In this document: piece by piece, positions 17,157-25,056 of the stretch | Layout: each line of letters opens with the position of its first letter | How positions within the stretch are numbered: the first letter of the stretch is position 1 | NCBI GenBank assembly: GCA_017798145.1 | Contig: CP059069.1 | Coordinates: 2,775,226-2,839,225 of the forward strand | DNA from: Akkermansiaceae bacterium | GTDB lineage: Bacteria; Verrucomicrobiota; Verrucomicrobiia; Verrucomicrobiales; Akkermansiaceae | Direction: 5' to 3' | Length of the DNA: 64,000 nt | Position numbers and translations under genes: made by a program | The notes under the pieces: generated by a model | What the model was told of the DNA's origin: nothing | Databases searched by the model: none | Seen by the model: only the letters and a program-made list of their open reading frames with translations

Positions 17157-17813
17157 TCAGCGCCGGCGCCGGATCAGTGCAATTGCACCGCCAAGACCGA
17201 AAAGTCCGAAGACCGATGGCTCCGGAACCAACGCCTGGCCGAAGGTGACGCCGGAAATGGTGAAGGTCTCGCCGTTGTTCGCTGGAAGTTCAAAAAGATC
17301 CAGACGGAATGCGGTGGCATTGCCGCCCCCCCAGCCAGTTGCCCCGGAGGTGTTCGTCCCACCGTCATTCAAGTCGATGACCACCGAGTATGAGCCGGAA
17401 GTGGAGACTGTTCCTGTTCCCAGCCCGGTGGAACTGTTGTTAGGGCCGCCGATCCCGCTGTCGGAATCAGCCCAAAAAATTGAGAGGGGGCCGTCCACCG
17501 CACCGGAAGAGGCGGCAAGGAAATCGATCTGGACGAAGGTATGGGTCGCCGTAGGAATGGTGATGCCGCTCCAGGTCACATAGAAATCGTTATTAGCCGG
17601 GGTGGTGCTGAACGTGATCGCGAGATTGCCTCCCGCAGTGCTTGTCGAAGCGATATTGGGAGAGCCGGGGCCACCTCCACCAGCGACTCCTGTCGTCGGG
17701 TCGACTGAAATGGGCGATGCTCCTCCCACGGTCTGTCCTGTAGTGATCAAGGTGGCTCCGTGGGCTGTTGCGGCAAAGAGGCCGAGGATGGTAAAAGAGT
17801 AAAACGGTTTCAT
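17157..17813 (-). CDS. PEP-CTERM sorting-domain exported protein
   Basis: A 218-residue protein with a signal peptide (MKPFYSFTILGLFAATAHGA) and the C-terminal tripartite signal VPEPSVFGLFGLGGAIALI-RRRR: the PEP motif, a hydrophobic helix and a basic end. Such tails are recognised by exosortase (EpsH), which is not in this window. The central part is Gly/Ser/Thr-rich with beta-strand patterning and no catalytic motif, typical of extracellular matrix or surface proteins of this class. A strong palindrome lies just upstream of its start. It is followed downstream only by non-coding sequence and stands alone transcriptionally. Confidence 0.85.
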   Translation of the reverse strand: MKPFYSFTILGLFAATAHGATLITTGQTVGGASPISVDPTTGVAGGGGPGSPNIASTSTAGGNLAITFSTTPANNDFYVTWSGITIPTATHTFVQIDFLAASSGAVDGPLSIFWADSDSGIGGPNNSSTGLGTGTVSTSGSYSVVIDLNDGGTNTSGATGWGGGNATAFRLDLFELPANNGETFTISGVTFGQALVPEPSVFGLFGLGGAIALIRRRR

Positions 17814-17831
17814 GGTTTTTTGGGTTATCTG

Positions 17832-17860
17832 GCCAATTGGCGGTAAGGAAATTTCCTTAC
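17832..17860. promoter_or_regulatory. Two adjacent palindromes ahead of the PEP-CTERM gene
   Basis: GCCAATTGGC (17832-17841) and GTAAGGAAATTTCCTTAC (17843-17860) are both perfect palindromes, one base apart. They lie 19-47 bases upstream of the start codon at 17813. Depending on the transcription start they would be an operator for a dimeric regulator or a hairpin in the 5-prime leader. The regulator is unknown. Confidence 0.5.
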
Positions 17861-17878
17861 AACGGGAATGATTTGAAA

Positions 17879-17908
17879 AATCTCCCCAACAATGTTCCCT
17901 CGTGTCAA
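17879..17908 (-). promoter_or_regulatory. Possible sigma-70-type promoter for the PEP-CTERM gene
   Basis: On the minus strand a perfect TTGACA (17908-17903) is followed after 18 bases by GAGATT (17884-17879), a weak -10 match. A sigma-54-like TGG...TTGC element overlaps just upstream (17926-17909), but its GG to GC spacing is 11 rather than 10. Tentative. Confidence 0.3.
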
Positions 17909-17987
17909 TAGCAAATTTTCAATCCACCTTGTTGAGTGGGCAGGCTTGGCACCAAGAGCAGTGGCCGGGAAGCTGGTATCGCTGTTT

Positions 17988-18791
17988 TCATCCGTGCGTA
18001 TCCGGAGTGTTTTTCTTCTCTCCCCGGAAGCGCCGCCCGTTTTCCCAGATCCGCTCCATGGTGCCGGCACCCAGTTCGCGTTCGAAAGCCCCCGCGATTT
18101 CGCAGAGATTCGCCGGATGATTCACTCCCTCGCCGAGCGGGAAGTTCACGAAACCATCCGGCGGCATCATGTCCGGGGCGTCGGTTTCGAGGAGGATGCG
18201 GTCATGGGGAAGTTTCCTGAAAACCTCCAGCACCTTGGCCTTCCGCTCCTGCAGGAAATAGCCGGAGAAGGAGAACCACGCGCCTTTTTTCAGGAGCCGC
18301 TCCGCCACCTCGATGGAGCCGCCGAAGGAATGCATGAGGAATTTCTCCGGCCAGCCCTCCGCCTGATCCATGGCGGAGAAAAGCTGCTCCCAGGCCTTGA
18401 GGCAATGGACCGTCATCACCCGCCCCATCCCGGCGGCGATCTGCGCCTGTTTCACAAAGACCGGCATCTGCACCTCCATCGCCGGCGAGTCCACCCAACC
18501 ATCCACGCCCACCTCGCCGACGGTCGCCAGGGGATCATTTTCCAGCCGTTTCCGCAGCCTCTGCTCCCAGCCTTCTTCCGCCGTGTCCGCATACCACGGA
18601 TGAATCCCGTAGGCAGGAAACACAAAACCCGGAAACTCCCGCGCAAGCCCCGCCACCGCCTCCCAATCGCCCTCCCGGGTCGCATTGACCACGCAGCCCG
18701 CGATCCCGGCGCCCTTCATGTCCCGCACCAGCCCGGCCACCGGTTTGCCGAAACGCCCGCTCTGCAGATGGTTGTGTGAATCGAACAGCAC
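17988..18791 (-). CDS. TatD family metal-dependent hydrolase
   Basis: A 267-residue TIM-barrel protein of the TatD DNase family. Metal ligands are visible in order: SHNHL near the N-terminus (His6, His8), VGEVGVDGW (Glu at about 93), MTVHCLKAW, LMHSFGG and LLETDAPDMMPP (Asp at about 206). TatD proteins are 3-prime to 5-prime exonucleases acting in DNA repair and turnover, though exact substrates vary. The sequence is somewhat divergent from E. coli TatD and could be a related amidohydrolase. It is divergent from secA, with about 140 bp between the two start codons. Confidence 0.82.
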   Translation of the reverse strand: MLFDSHNHLQSGRFGKPVAGLVRDMKGAGIAGCVVNATREGDWEAVAGLAREFPGFVFPAYGIHPWYADTAEEGWEQRLRKRLENDPLATVGEVGVDGWVDSPAMEVQMPVFVKQAQIAAGMGRVMTVHCLKAWEQLFSAMDQAEGWPEKFLMHSFGGSIEVAERLLKKGAWFSFSGYFLQERKAKVLEVFRKLPHDRILLETDAPDMMPPDGFVNFPLGEGVNHPANLCEIAGAFERELGAGTMERIWENGRRFRGEKKNTPDTHG

Positions 18792-18826
18792 AGCCGCAGC
18801 CTAAACGGATTTCCACCGCATCCATA

Positions 18827-18866
18827 GCTCTTCCTTGGGTTTTGAAAGTTGAAATTTGAAATTTCC
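18827..18866. repeat. AT-rich heptad-type repeat with conserved flank
   Basis: GCTCTTCCTTGGG (18827-18839) is followed by TTTTGAAAGTTGAAATTTGAAATTT, an approximate 7-base periodicity. The reverse complement of the flank (CCCAAGGAAGAGC) recurs beside similar AT-rich tracts near 40842 and 49526. It sits between the tatD-like gene and secA. Confidence 0.6.
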
Positions 18867-18933
18867 CCACACTTGCGTCCCCGCGCCTCCCAGTGTATCC
18901 CCCTTCCCCCAGCCCGCACCGGGCCCATCTCTC

Positions 18934-21900
18934 ATGATCAAGTGGATTCTACAAAAAATCGTCGGCAGCAAGAACCAGCGAGAGCTACGCCGCATCAAGC
19001 CGACCGTCGCCCGCATCAACGAGATCGAGGAGGCATTGCAGCGCGAGCCTGAGGAAAAGCTCCGCGAACTCACCGCGAAATGGCAGGCGCGGCTTGCCCA
19101 CTACCACCATCTCGATGCACCGGCCAAGCCTGTCATCGCTCGCATGTCCGCCGAGGAACTTTCGGAAACCGCCGCCGCCCTCGAAGCCCGCTTCAAGGAC
19201 ATGCGCGGGGAATTCCCCTCCCTCCCCGCCTCCATCAGGGCCACCCCGGAAGCCATCGAGGAGGCGAAAGCCGCCTTCCACGAGATCGAGCCCGCCTTCC
19301 AGCAGGCCCGCGCGAAATACTTGGAGCAGATCCTCCCGGACGCCTACGCGGTGGTGAAAAACGCCGCCCGCCGCATGTGCGGCAGCGAGATCACCGTCAG
19401 CGACCACACCATGGATTGGCAGATGGTCCACTTCGACGTGCAGCTCGTCGGCGGCACCGCCCTGCACCGCGGCATGATCGCGGAAATGCAGACCGGTGAG
19501 GGCAAAACCCTCGTCGCCACGCTGCCGGTTTACCTCAACGCCCTCACCGGCCTCGGCGTCCACGTCGTCACCGTCAACGACTACCTCGCCAAGCGCGACT
19601 CCGACTGGATGGGATCCCTGTTCCGCTACCTCGGCCTCACCGTCGGCTGCATCCAGAACCAGATGCCGCCATGGGAGCGCCGCGAGCAATACGCCTGCGA
19701 CATCACCTACGGAACCAACGCCGAGTTCGGCTTCGACTACCTCCGCGACAACGGCATGGCATCCTCCAAGGAAGACCAGGTCCAGCGCGGCCACTACTTC
19801 GCCATCATCGATGAGGTGGACTCCATCCTCATCGACGAGGCGCGCACCCCGCTCATCATCTCCGGCCCCACCGCCCAATCCACCCACCAGTTCGACAAAT
19901 ACCGCACCGCCGTCGATACCCTTGTGAAAAAGCAGACCCAGCTCTGCAACGATCTCGCCGCCGAGGCCAAGAAACTCGCGGATGCGGGCGACATCGACGG
20001 GGCGGGCCGCCTGCTTTTCAAGATCAAGCTCGGCCAGCCGCGCAACCGCATGCTCATGCGCTTCATGGAGGAACCGGAGAACCGCCGCCTCATCGAGAAA
20101 ACCGAGCTCTCCTTCTACCAGGACGCCCAGAAAAAGGAGCTCTTCGCCCTCAAGGAGGAACTCTATTTCACCATCGACGAGAAAGGCAACGACGCCGACC
20201 TCATGGAAATGGGTCGCGAATTCCTTTCCCCCAGCGATCCCGAGGCATTCACGCTCCCGGATCTCGGCTCGCTCTTCGCGGACATAGACACCGACCTCTC
20301 CCTCACCGCGGAGCAGCGCATCGCCAAAAAGGAAGAGGCCCAGGACAGCATGAGCGTCCAGGCGGAGAAGATCCATAACATCACCCAGCTCCTCAAGGCC
20401 TACTGCGTCTATGAAAAGGACGTCCAGTACGTCGTCAAGGACGGCAAGGTCATCATCGTCGATGACAACACCGGCCGCGAGATGCCCGGCCGCCGCTGGT
20501 CCGACGGCCTCCACCAGGCCGTCGAGGCCAAGGAGGGCGTCGCCATCGAGAAGGAGACCCAGACCTTCGCGACGATCACCATCCAGAACTACTTCCGCCT
20601 CTACGAGAAACTCGCGGGCATGACCGGCACCGCCGAAACGGAGGCCGCCGAGTTCCACGATATCTACCGCCTGGACGTCCTTCCCATCCCGACCAACACG
20701 CCCAACGTCCGCGTTGATGAGAACGACCAGGTGTTCAAAACCCGCCGCGAAAAGTTCAACGCCGTCATCGCGAAAATCCAGGAAGCCCACGAGAAAGGCC
20801 AGCCGGTTCTCTGCGGAACGGCCTCCGTCGAGGCCTCGCAGACCCTGGCCCGCATGCTCCAGCGTTCGAAAATCCCGCACTCCGTCCTCAACGCGAAGTT
20901 CCACGAGCAGGAAGCGGAAATCATCTCCCAGGCCGGCCAACCCGGTGCCGTAACCGTCTCCACCAACATGGCCGGCCGCGGAACCGACATCAAGCTCGGC
21001 AAGGGCGTCCCGGAAGTCGGCGGCCTCTTCGTCATCGGCACGGAACGCTACGAATCACGCCGCGTCGACCGCCAGCTGCGCGGCCGCTGCGCCCGCCAGG
21101 GCGATCCCGGCCGCTCCCAGTTCTTCATCTCCTTCGAGGACGACCTGATGCGCAACTTCGCCGCCGCCGACCGCATGACCGCGATGATGGAGCGCTTCGG
21201 CATGAAGGACGGCGAAGCGCTTGAGCACTCGTGGCTCAACCGCTCCGTCGAGACCGCGCAGAAGCGCGTCGAACAGCGCAACTACACCTGGCGCAAGCGC
21301 GTCCTGGATTTCGACGACGTGATGAACAAGCAGCGCGAGGTCGTCTATGGCTACCGCAACGAGGTGCTCTCCACCGAGACCCCGCGCGACCTCGTCAACG
21401 AGATCATCGAGGAAACCATTCCGGCGAAGGTCTCCGAGTACCTCGAAGACCGCGATTACGAGGCACCCGATCACATGGAGCTCCTCGGCTGGGTCAACGC
21501 CACGCTTCCGATCAGCATCACCATCGAGGAACTGGATGTCACCAAGACACCGGGCCAGATCGCCGAGTACCTCGTCGCGAAGGTCAAGGAAACCTATGAG
21601 CTCAAGGTCGGCAACCTGCCCTACGAAGTGCTCGACCAGGAGGAGCGCCGCATGGTGCTCGTCGCCATCGACAAGCAATGGCAGGCACACCTCTACAACA
21701 TGGACGCGCTGCGCGAAGGCGTCGGCCTCCGCGCCCAGGGCCAGAAGGATCCGCTCATCGAATACAAGAACGAAGCCTACAAGCTCTTCGTCACGCTGAT
21801 GGATGAGATCAAGCAGGAGGCGCTCACCAACCTGTTCCGCTCCGCCGCGAACCTAGAGGATTTCCTCAAGCAGCTCCACAGCCGACCGCGCCAGCTCCAG

Positions 21901-22119
21901 GGCGGGGAGTCCGCCCTCACCGGCGCGAACATGGCCACATCCGGCAGCTTCGAGAACATCGACCCGTCGCGCATCGAGGGCTCCGAAGACACCCCGGCGC
22001 TCAAGCTCAACCTGCCGAAACGCAAGCCGAGCTTCTCCATCGAGACCACGGGCCGCAACGCCCCCTGCCCCTGCGGCTCCGGAAAAAAATTCAAGCAATG
22101 CTGCGGGAAGGAAGCCTGA
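18934..22119 (+). CDS. secA: Protein translocase ATPase SecA
   Basis: A 1061-residue SecA, the motor that drives unfolded preproteins through SecYEG. Walker A is MQTGEGKTL (about residues 185-193). The DEAD-type box lies in DEVDSILIDEARTPLIISG, and helicase motifs continue with GTASVEASQ and TNMAGRGTDIKLG. The protein ends with the zinc-binding CPCGSGKKFKQCCG tail that binds SecB or ribosomes. It is about 160 residues longer than E. coli SecA because of insertions in nucleotide-binding domain 1, between the DEAD box and the TGTAETEA segment, as also seen in Bacteroidetes-type SecA. The ATG at 18934 begins the canonical MIKWILQKIVG-type N-terminus. Confidence 0.97.
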   Translation: MIKWILQKIVGSKNQRELRRIKPTVARINEIEEALQREPEEKLRELTAKWQARLAHYHHLDAPAKPVIARMSAEELSETAAALEARFKDMRGEFPSLPASIRATPEAIEEAKAAFHEIEPAFQQARAKYLEQILPDAYAVVKNAARRMCGSEITVSDHTMDWQMVHFDVQLVGGTALHRGMIAEMQTGEGKTLVATLPVYLNALTGLGVHVVTVNDYLAKRDSDWMGSLFRYLGLTVGCIQNQMPPWERREQYACDITYGTNAEFGFDYLRDNGMASSKEDQVQRGHYFAIIDEVDSILIDEARTPLIISGPTAQSTHQFDKYRTAVDTLVKKQTQLCNDLAAEAKKLADAGDIDGAGRLLFKIKLGQPRNRMLMRFMEEPENRRLIEKTELSFYQDAQKKELFALKEELYFTIDEKGNDADLMEMGREFLSPSDPEAFTLPDLGSLFADIDTDLSLTAEQRIAKKEEAQDSMSVQAEKIHNITQLLKAYCVYEKDVQYVVKDGKVIIVDDNTGREMPGRRWSDGLHQAVEAKEGVAIEKETQTFATITIQNYFRLYEKLAGMTGTAETEAAEFHDIYRLDVLPIPTNTPNVRVDENDQVFKTRREKFNAVIAKIQEAHEKGQPVLCGTASVEASQTLARMLQRSKIPHSVLNAKFHEQEAEIISQAGQPGAVTVSTNMAGRGTDIKLGKGVPEVGGLFVIGTERYESRRVDRQLRGRCARQGDPGRSQFFISFEDDLMRNFAAADRMTAMMERFGMKDGEALEHSWLNRSVETAQKRVEQRNYTWRKRVLDFDDVMNKQREVVYGYRNEVLSTETPRDLVNEIIEETIPAKVSEYLEDRDYEAPDHMELLGWVNATLPISITIEELDVTKTPGQIAEYLVAKVKETYELKVGNLPYEVLDQEERRMVLVAIDKQWQAHLYNMDALREGVGLRAQGQKDPLIEYKNEAYKLFVTLMDEIKQEALTNLFRSAANLEDFLKQLHSRPRQLQGGESALTGANMATSGSFENIDPSRIEGSEDTPALKLNLPKRKPSFSIETTGRNAPCPCGSGKKFKQCCGKEA

Positions 22120-22219
22120 GATATCGCTGTGACCGGATGGGTGATCCGCCGCGCCCGTGAACCGGCGACCAACAAATCTCCCCCCCATCACATCCCTTCG
22201 CACAAGTCATGCCCTGAGT

Positions 22220-22250
22220 CCCTTTGCGGCCTCTGTGGCTTGGCGGTGAG
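22220..22250. repeat. Dispersed GC-rich intergenic repeat
   Basis: The sequence CCCTTTGCGGCC-TCTGTGGC-TTGGCGGTGAG has an internal near-period of about 9-10 bases. From memory, very similar text is scattered through intergenic DNA of planctomycetes and verrucomicrobia. It fills the gap between secA and the ketosynthase gene and ends just before the annotated ATG at 22253. Confidence 0.45.
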
Positions 22251-22252
22251 AG

Positions 22253-23479
22253 ATGGGAATTCCAGCCCCGCAATCCGGGGTGAATGCGATCCGGCAAAGC
22301 GGTTTGGTGTTGCCGTCCGCGCCCAGCTTGCTACCGCAGTGCATCAGCTTTTCCCAATCCATCGTCGGCCTCGGCGCCTTGTCCTCCCTGGGGCATGATG
22401 TGGAAGCGCATTTCGATGCGATCTCCACCGGCAGGACAGGGATCCATGCGCTTGGCGGCTTGCTTGGGAACGACAGCCTTCACGCGGCAAGGCCCGGTGC
22501 ATGGATCTCACCGAGGGAGCTGCTGACGAACAGGAAATGGAGCCCCGCCTCGATGGCCGCGCTGCACGTCGCGCGGGAGGCGGTGGCCGCAAGCGGATGG
22601 GGAAAGGATGAACTGCGGGATACGGCGCTAATCGTCGGCACCAGCCGGGGCAATGCCGCGGGCTGGCTGTCCCCATGGCCGGGGCGGCGGCCTTTCCGGC
22701 TGATGGCGGCGAGCAACACGATCCACAGCGAGCCGTCCACCGCCGTATCCATCGAACTCGGCATCCTCGGCCCAAACCATGTCGTCGCCAGCGGCTGTTC
22801 GGCGGGGCTCGATGCACTCGGCTTGGCGAAACTGCTGCTCGACTCCCGGCAGGCGAAACGTGCGCTGGTGGTGGCCGTCGATCTCCCGCTGGTGCCTGTC
22901 CTGCTTGATAATTACGCAAGCTCGGGTTTGCTCGCGGAATCCTCGCCGCTCAACCCGTTCTCTAGCGGCGCCTGCGGATTCATCCCCGCTGAGGGCGCCG
23001 CGGCGATCGCCCTCTCATCGGGGCAACAAGGGGACATCGAACTCCTGCATTTCTCTAACAATTCCGATGGTGCGGATCCGGTCGGCATCCCGCAAGGCGG
23101 CGGGCGCACCAGTGAGCTGCTTGACGGTGCGATCCGCCTGACAGGATCTCCCGCCGCCATCTGCCCCCACGCAACCGGCACGAAAATCCAGGCCCGCGCC
23201 GAGCGGGCTTTCCTCGGTGCGCTGCCAGGTGACAAACCCACGCTGCATCTGTTGAAGCCGTACTTCGGCCACACGGTCGGCGCGAGCGGGCTATTGGAAA
23301 GCACGGTGCTGCTGCGTTTCATGCAGGATTCCAGGCTGCCGCCCAACCTCCCCGGAACCTTGGGGGCGGGCGGCATGGAGGCCCCGGCGGAGGCCATCGC
23401 CTGCTCGGGGAATGTCTTCAAACTTGCCCACGGCATGGGCGGGCACAATGCTCTGGCCGTTTTCAGACAGACGACATGA
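22253..23479 (+). CDS. Beta-ketoacyl-ACP synthase (FabF/KAS II-like)
   Basis: A 408-residue thiolase-fold ketosynthase. The catalytic triad is intact: Cys182 in VASGCSAGLDALG, His in CPHATGTKIQ and His in KPYFGHTVGASG. It condenses an acyl-enzyme with malonyl-ACP; whether in primary fatty acid synthesis or a specialised lipid or polyketide is not evident. The true start is uncertain: the first 34 or so residues do not look like a ketosynthase, and in-frame TTG/GTG codons at 22304, 22307, 22310 and 22328 would begin closer to the conserved SIVGLGALSSLG. Its stop overlaps the ATG of the next gene (ATGA), so the two are translationally coupled. Confidence 0.85.
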   Translation: MGIPAPQSGVNAIRQSGLVLPSAPSLLPQCISFSQSIVGLGALSSLGHDVEAHFDAISTGRTGIHALGGLLGNDSLHAARPGAWISPRELLTNRKWSPASMAALHVAREAVAASGWGKDELRDTALIVGTSRGNAAGWLSPWPGRRPFRLMAASNTIHSEPSTAVSIELGILGPNHVVASGCSAGLDALGLAKLLLDSRQAKRALVVAVDLPLVPVLLDNYASSGLLAESSPLNPFSSGACGFIPAEGAAAIALSSGQQGDIELLHFSNNSDGADPVGIPQGGGRTSELLDGAIRLTGSPAAICPHATGTKIQARAERAFLGALPGDKPTLHLLKPYFGHTVGASGLLESTVLLRFMQDSRLPPNLPGTLGAGGMEAPAEAIACSGNVFKLAHGMGGHNALAVFRQTT

Positions 23480-24588
23480 CACGAATCGAAATCTCCCTGG
23501 ATAGGCAAACCCTCGATCTGTTCGCGGACGGAAGGCATGTCCGCACCTTCACTATCTCCAGCGGGGAAAAGGGCATGGGCTTCACGGAAGGCAGCTTCCG
23601 CACCCCGACGGGCCGCTTTGCCATTTCCGAAAAAATCGGCGGGGGCGAGCCGCTCCACACCCGCTTCGTGGCGAGGGTGCCGGTCGGCCTCTGGGTTCCC
23701 GGCGATTCCACCGGGGACGATCTCGTGCTTACCCGCATCCTCCGCCTGGCCGGTCTGGACGCGGAAAACGCGAACACCATGGACCGTTACATATATATCC
23801 ACGGGACCAACCGGGAGGATCTCCTCGGCACTCCCGCCAGCCACGGCTGCATACGCCTCGGCAACCGGGATATGGCCGAGCTGTTCGAGGCCGTCGCTGA
23901 GGGCTGCGAGGTGACCATAAGCCAACTAACCGTTAGCCGGGCGAAACTGTTATTCATTGATTGTGATTCCACATTGTCATCCATCGAGGGGATCGATGAG
24001 ATGGCCAGGTTTTCCGGACCGGATGTTTTTTCGGAAGTTGTGGCTTTGACAAATGCGGCGATGGACGGGGAGGTTCTGCTTTCCGATGTCTTCGGGAGGA
24101 GGATGGAAATCATCAGGCCGGACCGTGCGATTGCGGAAAAGGTAAGCCAATGTTACCTGGATCATGTCGTACCCGGGGCGGAAGAGCTGGTGCGCACGGC
24201 GAAGGCCAATGGCTGGATGCCTGTCATCCTTTCCGGCGGCTTTGCGCCGCTCATCGCCCCGCTTGCAAAGCGTCTGGGGATACGCCATGTGGAGGCCGTG
24301 CCCCTGTTTTTCAACGAATCCGGTGGATACGCGGGATATGGCGAATCCTATCCGACGACGCGCAACCTGGGCAAGAACGAGATCATCCGCGAGTGGAAGG
24401 CGGCGCTGCTGCCGCAGCGGGTTGTTATGGTCGGAGATGGTGTTTCGGATCTTGAGACCAAGCCGGATGTGGATGCGATGGTAGGCTTCGGCGGTGTTGT
24501 GGCTAGGGAAAAGGTCAGGAACGGGGCTGACATATGGGTTGCCGATTCCCTAGGTTCGGAGGCGCTTTCGGAGCTGCTGCGCTGTTAG
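23476..24588 (+). CDS. Fusion of L,D-transpeptidase (YkuD) and SerB-like phosphatase
   Basis: A 370-residue two-domain protein. Residues 1-150 are a YkuD domain with RYIYIHGTNREDLLGTPASHGCIRLGNRD (written in parts: RYIYIHGTNRED, LLGTPASHGCIRLGNRD); His123 and catalytic Cys125 are present. Residues 155-370 are a HAD phosphatase of the phosphoserine phosphatase type: FIDCDSTLSSIEGIDEMA (Asp162, Asp164), ILSGGF (Ser253), NLGKNEII (Lys300) and VMVGDGVSDLE (Asp321, Asp325). There is no signal peptide or membrane segment, so the YkuD half appears cytoplasmic, which is unusual for a cell-wall crosslinking domain. The DNA at the join (about 23910-24000) looks poorer in GC than the flanks. It is coupled to the ketosynthase gene. 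Confidence 0.85.
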   Translation: MTRIEISLDRQTLDLFADGRHVRTFTISSGEKGMGFTEGSFRTPTGRFAISEKIGGGEPLHTRFVARVPVGLWVPGDSTGDDLVLTRILRLAGLDAENANTMDRYIYIHGTNREDLLGTPASHGCIRLGNRDMAELFEAVAEGCEVTISQLTVSRAKLLFIDCDSTLSSIEGIDEMARFSGPDVFSEVVALTNAAMDGEVLLSDVFGRRMEIIRPDRAIAEKVSQCYLDHVVPGAEELVRTAKANGWMPVILSGGFAPLIAPLAKRLGIRHVEAVPLFFNESGGYAGYGESYPTTRNLGKNEIIREWKAALLPQRVVMVGDGVSDLETKPDVDAMVGFGGVVAREKVRNGADIWVADSLGSEALSELLRC

Positions 24589-24657
24589 CTTTTTTGCAAC
24601 AAAACTGATAATAATATTCCTTGCCATGTAAGAACCGCATAGTAGGTTTCCGCCGCA

Positions 24658-24990
24658 ATGAGTACATCACCAAAGAAGAACACCGTTCGCGGGAAACGTT
24701 ACACAGCAGAAGAGAAAGCCAAGATCGTGGCATTTGTGCAGGAATACAATGCCACCAACGGTCGCGGCGGACAGAGCGTCGCGGCAACCAAGTTCGGCAC
24801 CTCGCAGCTGACCATCTCAACCTGGCTGAAGGGTGCCGGTGTTTCCGGCCGCAGCAAGGTATCCGGCGGCAAGGGCAGCATGCAGGGCAAGCTCGCCACC
24901 ATGCTCACCCTGGGCCAGGATATCGAAAGGCTTGAGCGCGAACTCAGCACCAAGCGCAGCAAGTTCGAGACCCTCAAGGCCTCCCTCTGA
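24658..24990 (+). CDS. Small helix-turn-helix DNA-binding protein
   Basis: A 110-residue basic protein. Residues 14-58 (KRYTAEEKAKIVAFVQEY, then SVAATKFGTSQLTISTWLKG) form an HTH of the kind found in IS3-type OrfA proteins. Residues 83-110 (LGQDIERLERELSTKRSKFE) look like a coiled coil. No transposase catalytic gene or terminal repeats are nearby, and a good terminator follows at 25012. It therefore looks like a stand-alone, probably dimeric DNA-binding protein rather than part of an insertion sequence. An AT-rich stretch at 24593-24625 precedes the gene and may hold its promoter. Confidence 0.75.
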   Translation: MSTSPKKNTVRGKRYTAEEKAKIVAFVQEYNATNGRGGQSVAATKFGTSQLTISTWLKGAGVSGRSKVSGGKGSMQGKLATMLTLGQDIERLERELSTKRSKFETLKASL

Positions 24991-25011
24991 ACCATACAAA
25001 ACCCATAATTG

Positions 25012-25048
25012 AACCGCCTCCCCATGACGGGCAGGCGGTTTTTTCTTT
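25012..25048 (+). terminator. Rho-independent terminator of the HTH gene
   Basis: The stem AACCGCCT (25012-25019) pairs with AGGCGGTT (25033-25040) around a loop of about 13 bases and runs into TTTTTTCTTTT. It is oriented for the plus-strand HTH gene; there is no T run on the other side for the convergent M23 gene. Confidence 0.8.
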
Positions 25049-25056
25049 TCGCCCCC

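Noticed and set aside
18985..20940. Long open frame (651 codons) antisense to secA
   Set aside because: It is a shadow of GC-rich codon usage; the translated sequence is low in complexity, rich in Leu/Val/Gly/Asp, and secA is unambiguous on the other strand.
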